Origin: Archangium lansingense | GTDB lineage: Bacteria; Myxococcota; Myxococcia; Myxococcales; Myxococcaceae | Assembly: GCF_026626635.1 (NCBI RefSeq) | Contig: NZ_JAPNKA010000001.1 | Span: 248,001 to 312,000 of the forward strand | Direction of reading: 5' to 3' | Length of the DNA: 64,000 nt | Shown here: in pieces, positions 63,301 to 64,000 of the stretch | How positions within the stretch are numbered: the first letter of the stretch is position 1 | Layout of the letters: the number at the start of each line of letters is the position of its first letter | Made by a program: the position numbers and the translations under genes | The notes under the pieces: generated by a model | What the model was told of the DNA's origin: nothing | The model's database searches: none | What the model saw: the letters and a program-made list of their open reading frames with translations, nothing else

Positions 63301-64000
63301 GGGTTTCTCCCTGGCGCATGTGCAGGGCTTCGACTCGCCGGAAGCCGCGAGGACGCAGGCACGAGCGCTGGAACTGGTGCGGCAGATGGACGATTTCCCA
63401 CCTCTGCTCGAGCTGGGTATCTGGAGCCTCCACGACTACCACCAGATGCGGGCGGAGTACTCCCTGGCTTGCGAGCTGGCCGAGCGGGTGGTGCGCCAGG
63501 GAGAGCGCCAGGAGAGCCTCTCGCTGCTGGCCATGGGCCATCAGATGATGGCGTCCAATTTGGGCTGCCAGGGACGATTCCGGCTCGCGCACGAGTCCAA
63601 CGAGCGCGCGCTGGCCTGCGTGCGCTCCGGCCTCGAGCAGAACTGGAAGCTGACGGTGGCGGGTCAGTTTACGCTCTCCCCAGCGGGGCTCCTGTCCTTC
63701 GCCTCGATGAGCCTTTCGGCCTTGGGGCGGCTGGAGCAGGCCCGGCGGTACGGCCGCGAGGCGCTGGATCAGGCCCGGTGCATCGACCATCCACACACCA
63801 CGGCTCTGATCCTGACGTTCACGGCCCTGGCCTGCCAGGGCCGCCGGGAGGTCCAGGAGGCCTCTCGGTGTGCGGAGGAGGCCGTCACCATTTCCAGCGA
63901 GCGCAGCTACTGGCTGTGGCAGGCGTGGGCGAGAGTCATCCAGGGGTGGACCCTGGCCGAATTGGGGCAGCCGCGCGAGGGGCTGAAGCTCATCCGGCAG
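60347..64000 (+). CDS. Kinase/pseudocyclase/NTPase/TPR signalling protein, paralogue 4, 3' end missing
   Basis: The frame is open from the ATG at 60347 to the window edge: 1218 codons, about 90 percent of the family length. Kinase HRD at 181-183, Walker A Lys572, Walker B AVEDLHWADS. The cyclase domain has SCQLRGL (Asp to Gln) and MSGEVFACFG (Asp to Gly). The sequence before the kinase (SGASDFEDSFLRELGQSEPLPVLPLPGE) is almost that of paralogue 3. The start shares CCGGAGCACGGG with paralogue 3. The TPR-like part is cut by the window end. Confidence 0.9.
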   Translation, partial: MSRDAMQEGEDGALPMSGGETSGASDFEDSFLRELGQSEPLPVLPLPGEVLGGLDGRRYEVLEWMGGGGMGQVFRARDETLRREVALKFLLPRPGFEAEALAEARAVARLDHENIVRIFDVAEWSGIPEAPGVPFLVMECLEGESLAALLKRGRLEVGRALEVLDGICAGLAHAHERGLVHRDLKPGNVFLTREGTVKLLDFGLSHLTLASAENAPHLLTAGTPAYMAPEQWRGETQGARTDIWAAGVVLYEMLTGGLPFAGATVAELRERVLSEEPAPLVRARNPEVPPEVEALLATALAKDLDRRFPTARELRHELRELRARLAGPGFEEAGPKSQQRRQLVLLSCQLRGLSRLAERLDSEDVGELEAAFQQSCAEVIQRHGGSVNLYMSGEVFACFGCPQVREDDSERAVRAALLLAQGLPETLQRKLPHLSLSGLKARVGLHTDRVGLDTRTLQGNAPRVVSRLASQAGPGEVLVGETLWRQVRGAFETEALGPRDFTGWAGLARMDVHRVLREREVRVRFERTLVAGGLTPLVGREHELGHLLTLWDEAREGRGAFVLVRGEAGIGKSRLLQELRERVPAETATRLQFQCWSRLGASVLPPVAEVLQRLLRFSPEGTPQRHLEELEAQLGTMGLPEKDVPLLGLLLSLPVPQGSPVYRLTPERRREETYAALVDLLLHVARQRPVLFAVEDLHWADSSWLELLGTLFERVEGARLLVVLSARPEFQPSWPSHPWLHRFTLERLPSGLAAELVKEVARGTPLPEERVRELVGKTDGIPLFIEEMTRRVLEGGEVASIPATLHELLLARLDLLPSRQKALAQLCAVVGRDFSWRMLASVAERESSDLRRELAGLVEAGLLREEREGAGDPGYQFRHALFQEAAYQSLPRGERRQHHRRIAWVLAERFPTVVQARPEVLAHHHTEAGAPALAIPYWCQAGNLALQRTANLEAVTHLTRAQELLRELPEAERHPVVELMVLAGRGFSLAHVQGFDSPEAARTQARALELVRQMDDFPPLLELGIWSLHDYHQMRAEYSLACELAERVVRQGERQESLSLLAMGHQMMASNLGCQGRFRLAHESNERALACVRSGLEQNWKLTVAGQFTLSPAGLLSFASMSLSALGRLEQARRYGREALDQARCIDHPHTTALILTFTALACQGRREVQEASRCAEEAVTISSERSYWLWQAWARVIQGWTLAELGQPREGLKLIRQ

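Noticed and set aside
44177..64000. A TOMM (thiazole/oxazole-modified peptide) biosynthetic cluster around the kinase/cyclase fusions
   Set aside because: No YcaO cyclodehydratase, dehydrogenase or precursor peptide is visible in this window; the architecture alone is not enough.

Overview
The window is high-GC DNA with long, tightly packed genes. It is rich in eukaryotic-type Ser/Thr kinases, sigma54 activators, outer-membrane proteins and hybrid sensor proteins. That mix points to a myxobacterium, probably of the Archangium/Cystobacter type. This is an inference from gene content; there is no rRNA or tRNA in the window to confirm it.

Layout. 1-11.8 kb: the 5' end of a zinc-finger Ser/Thr kinase, a small secreted Cys-rich protein, a large LysM-like protein with a Cys-His-Asp module, a double STAS/zinc-ribbon Ser/Thr kinase, a nucleotidyltransferase, a beta-helix lipoprotein, a pseudo-receiver/membrane protein pair, MtfA and an EIIANtr-like PTS protein. 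11.8-23.5 kb: a complete potassium-uptake locus (porin, a 26-residue peptide, kdpF, A, B, C, a KdpD sensor half and a separate KinB-like histidine kinase). After it, on the other strand, come a PIN/HTH toxin-antitoxin pair and an NtrC/AlgB-type activator. The kdp promoter and the activator promoter both carry a sigma54 -24/-12 element and the same pair of TGCA-N3-TGCA boxes at the same 32-bp spacing, so the activator probably controls kdp and itself. 23.5-32.4 kb: membrane and outer-membrane proteins, GNAT, a saccharopine-reductase-like enzyme, a chemoreceptor, an AraC/SRPBCC pair with a glyoxalase relic, and a second protein with the Cys-His-Asp module. 32.4-37.1 kb: a zinc-ribbon/HEAT-like protein convergent to a two-gene ATPase plus TOPRIM-like operon that resembles phage-defence pairs. 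37.2-43.9 kb: a sulfide-detoxification locus (type II SQR, a FisR-like sigma54 activator, persulfide dioxygenase, rhodanese and a TauE/SafE exporter). It is split by a complete IS50/Tn5-like insertion sequence that landed in the exact centre of a REP-like palindrome, between a TGAAAC enhancer cluster and the dioxygenase promoter. 44.2-64 kb: four giant paralogues (kinase, degenerate class III cyclase, NTPase, TPR) in two tandem pairs, with an AhpD-like/PAS/GAF histidine kinase and a glutathionyl-hydroquinone reductase between them. The fourth runs off the window.

Three themes recur. Sigma54 control is visible at five promoters. REP-like palindromes lie between genes, and one has become coding sequence. 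Large signalling proteins appear as recent duplicates. The best candidates for something undescribed are the ATPase/TOPRIM-like operon, the paired Cys-His-Asp proteins and the sigma54-driven kdp circuit.
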